This document shows positions 35,114-36,052 of a stretch of DNA of 36,052 bases, piece by piece (position 1 is the stretch's first letter; every line of letters begins with the position of its first letter). The notes beneath the pieces were generated by a model. It was not told where the DNA came from and made no database searches. It saw only the letters and a program-made list of their open reading frames with translations. The stretch spans positions 1 through 36,052 of the forward strand of contig CALKLO010000112.1 of the NCBI GenBank assembly GCA_937991945.1, read 5' to 3'. A program made the translations under genes and the position numbers. Origin of the DNA: an uncultured Granulosicoccus sp. GTDB taxonomy: Bacteria; Pseudomonadota; Gammaproteobacteria; Granulosicoccales; Granulosicoccaceae.

Positions 35114-36052
35114 ATGAAAATTGAAGCGGTAGAGACTCTTCGTTTAGAAGCGCATCCCAACCTTGTCTGGGTAAGAATTCACACCGATGGTGGTTTAACA
35201 GGCCTTGGCGAAACCTATTTTGGCGCAGGCCCTGTAGAGGCTGATCTCCATGATCGTATTGCACCGATCATATTGGGACAGGACGCCCGCAAAATAGAAT
35301 ATCTCAATATGAAGATGCAACCCTATGTTGGGTTCAGCGGCAGTGGCGCTGAAGTTCGTGCGTTGGCAGCGGTAGATGTGGCTCTTTGGGATATTGCCGG
35401 TAAGGCTGCCAATATGCCCCTGTGCGATCTATTAGGTGGAAGGTGTCGAGACGATATTCAAATTTACAACACCTGTGCTGGACCAAACTACGTGAGCAAA
35501 ACATCCGCGGTTCGCCCCGACAACTTCGGCGCCGCAGCGAGTTCTGGTGCTAGTTATGAAGACTTAGAAGCATTCCTGCATCAACCGGCTGAGCTGGCAT
35601 CCGCACTATTGGAGATGGGCATCAGTTCGATGAAAATTTGGCCGATCGACCTGGCCGCTGGAGCCGTTGACGGTGTGGATATATCCACCCAGGATCTAAA
35701 AAAAGGCATAGAGCCGTTCGAAAAAATTCGAGCTGCACACGGGGATAAAATGCGGCTCAAGGCTGAGCTGCACGGATTATGGAGTCTTAACGCTGCCAAG
35801 AAAATTGCAAAAGCCTTAGAGCCTTTGGATATGGATTGGATTGAAGACCCGGTGTACATGGATCGTCCTCAAGAAGTGCGCGAACTCTCAGCGTTCACCA
35901 CAGCACCACTTGCCGGTGGCGAAACGTTGGCAAGTTTAGGGCAGTTTTCAGCGCTCATAAACGAAGGCAACATTGGTACGCCTATTATGGATGTCACCTG
36001 GGCAGGAGGGGTTACGGCCGCTAAGAAGGTAGCAGCCTTGGCTGAAGCTAGA
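35114..36052 (+). CDS. Mandelate racemase/muconate lactonizing enzyme family protein (3' end cut)
   Basis: The frame stays open to the window edge (313 complete codons), so the C-terminus is missing. It is an enolase-superfamily enzyme: MKIEAVETLRL, GLTGLGETYFGAGP, AVDVALWDIAGKAANMPLCDLLGG, MKIWPIDL with Lys174 at the usual base position, and metal ligands near Glu218 (LKAELHG), Glu244 (WIEDPV) and Glu270 (AGGETL). A longer-than-usual loop (about residues 120-165) precedes the lysine. Such enzymes abstract a proton next to a carboxylate, and many dehydrate sugar acids. AGGTGA precedes the ATG, 3 bases after the P450 stop. The precise substrate is unknown. Confidence 0.93.
   Translation, partial: MKIEAVETLRLEAHPNLVWVRIHTDGGLTGLGETYFGAGPVEADLHDRIAPIILGQDARKIEYLNMKMQPYVGFSGSGAEVRALAAVDVALWDIAGKAANMPLCDLLGGRCRDDIQIYNTCAGPNYVSKTSAVRPDNFGAAASSGASYEDLEAFLHQPAELASALLEMGISSMKIWPIDLAAGAVDGVDISTQDLKKGIEPFEKIRAAHGDKMRLKAELHGLWSLNAAKKIAKALEPLDMDWIEDPVYMDRPQEVRELSAFTTAPLAGGETLASLGQFSALINEGNIGTPIMDVTWAGGVTAAKKVAALAEAR

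Overview
The window reads as chromosomal DNA of a Gram-negative bacterium, most likely a marine gammaproteobacterium. This is inferred from a complete sodium-pumping NADH:quinone reductase operon (nqrABCDEF-apbE-nqrM), a YdgA/DUF945 protein, Sec and lipoprotein signals of Gram-negative type, and middling GC content. I see no rRNA, tRNA, insertion sequence, phage gene or CRISPR array. Genes are dense and the window cuts one gene at each end.

Layout. (1) 1-5436: an ECF sigma factor operon (sigma, DUF3619-like membrane protein, small exported protein, DUF3106 protein) lies between two outward-separated, lipoprotein-type MauG/cytochrome c peroxidase-like di-heme proteins. (2) 5664-15574: a metabolic patchwork with a LysE exporter, a GH1 glycosidase, a sarcosine/dimethylglycine dehydrogenase-like flavoprotein, a TSUP (sulfite-exporter type) transporter, a class V PLP enzyme, a sulfite oxidase-like molybdoenzyme, a TauD-type dioxygenase, a small ABM-like protein and a glyoxalase I-like protein. 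Dioxygenase, sulfite oxidase and TSUP together suggest organosulfur handling. (3) 15991-23728: the Na+-NQR operon, with its FMN transferase ApbE, its maturation factor NqrM and a trailing CBS-domain gene, almost all overlapping or abutting. (4) 23725-26213: a two-gene minus-strand operon of an exported amidohydrolase fused to a YtkA/FixH-like domain and a third di-heme peroxidase-like protein, translationally coupled. (5) 26366-28751: a Dabb-domain protein, an exported aggregation-factor-core-like protein and a DUF945 protein. (6) 29051-36052: a catabolic-looking cluster with a BKACE enzyme, an RpiR regulator, a class III aminotransferase, an AhpD-like protein, an isopenicillin-N-synthase-type oxygenase, a cytochrome P450 and an enolase-superfamily enzyme.

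The most useful regulatory signals are two near-identical perfect inverted repeats (TGAAACA-N2/3-TGTTTCA) between the RpiR gene and the aminotransferase, and a separate perfect inverted repeat between the divergent oxygenase and P450 genes. Three structured intergenic elements (14633-14683, 27359-27405, 12441-12461) are also recorded. The least explained units are the amidohydrolase-YtkA/di-heme pair, the ECF island between di-heme lipoproteins and the RpiR-linked catabolic cluster. Their substrates cannot be read from the sequence.
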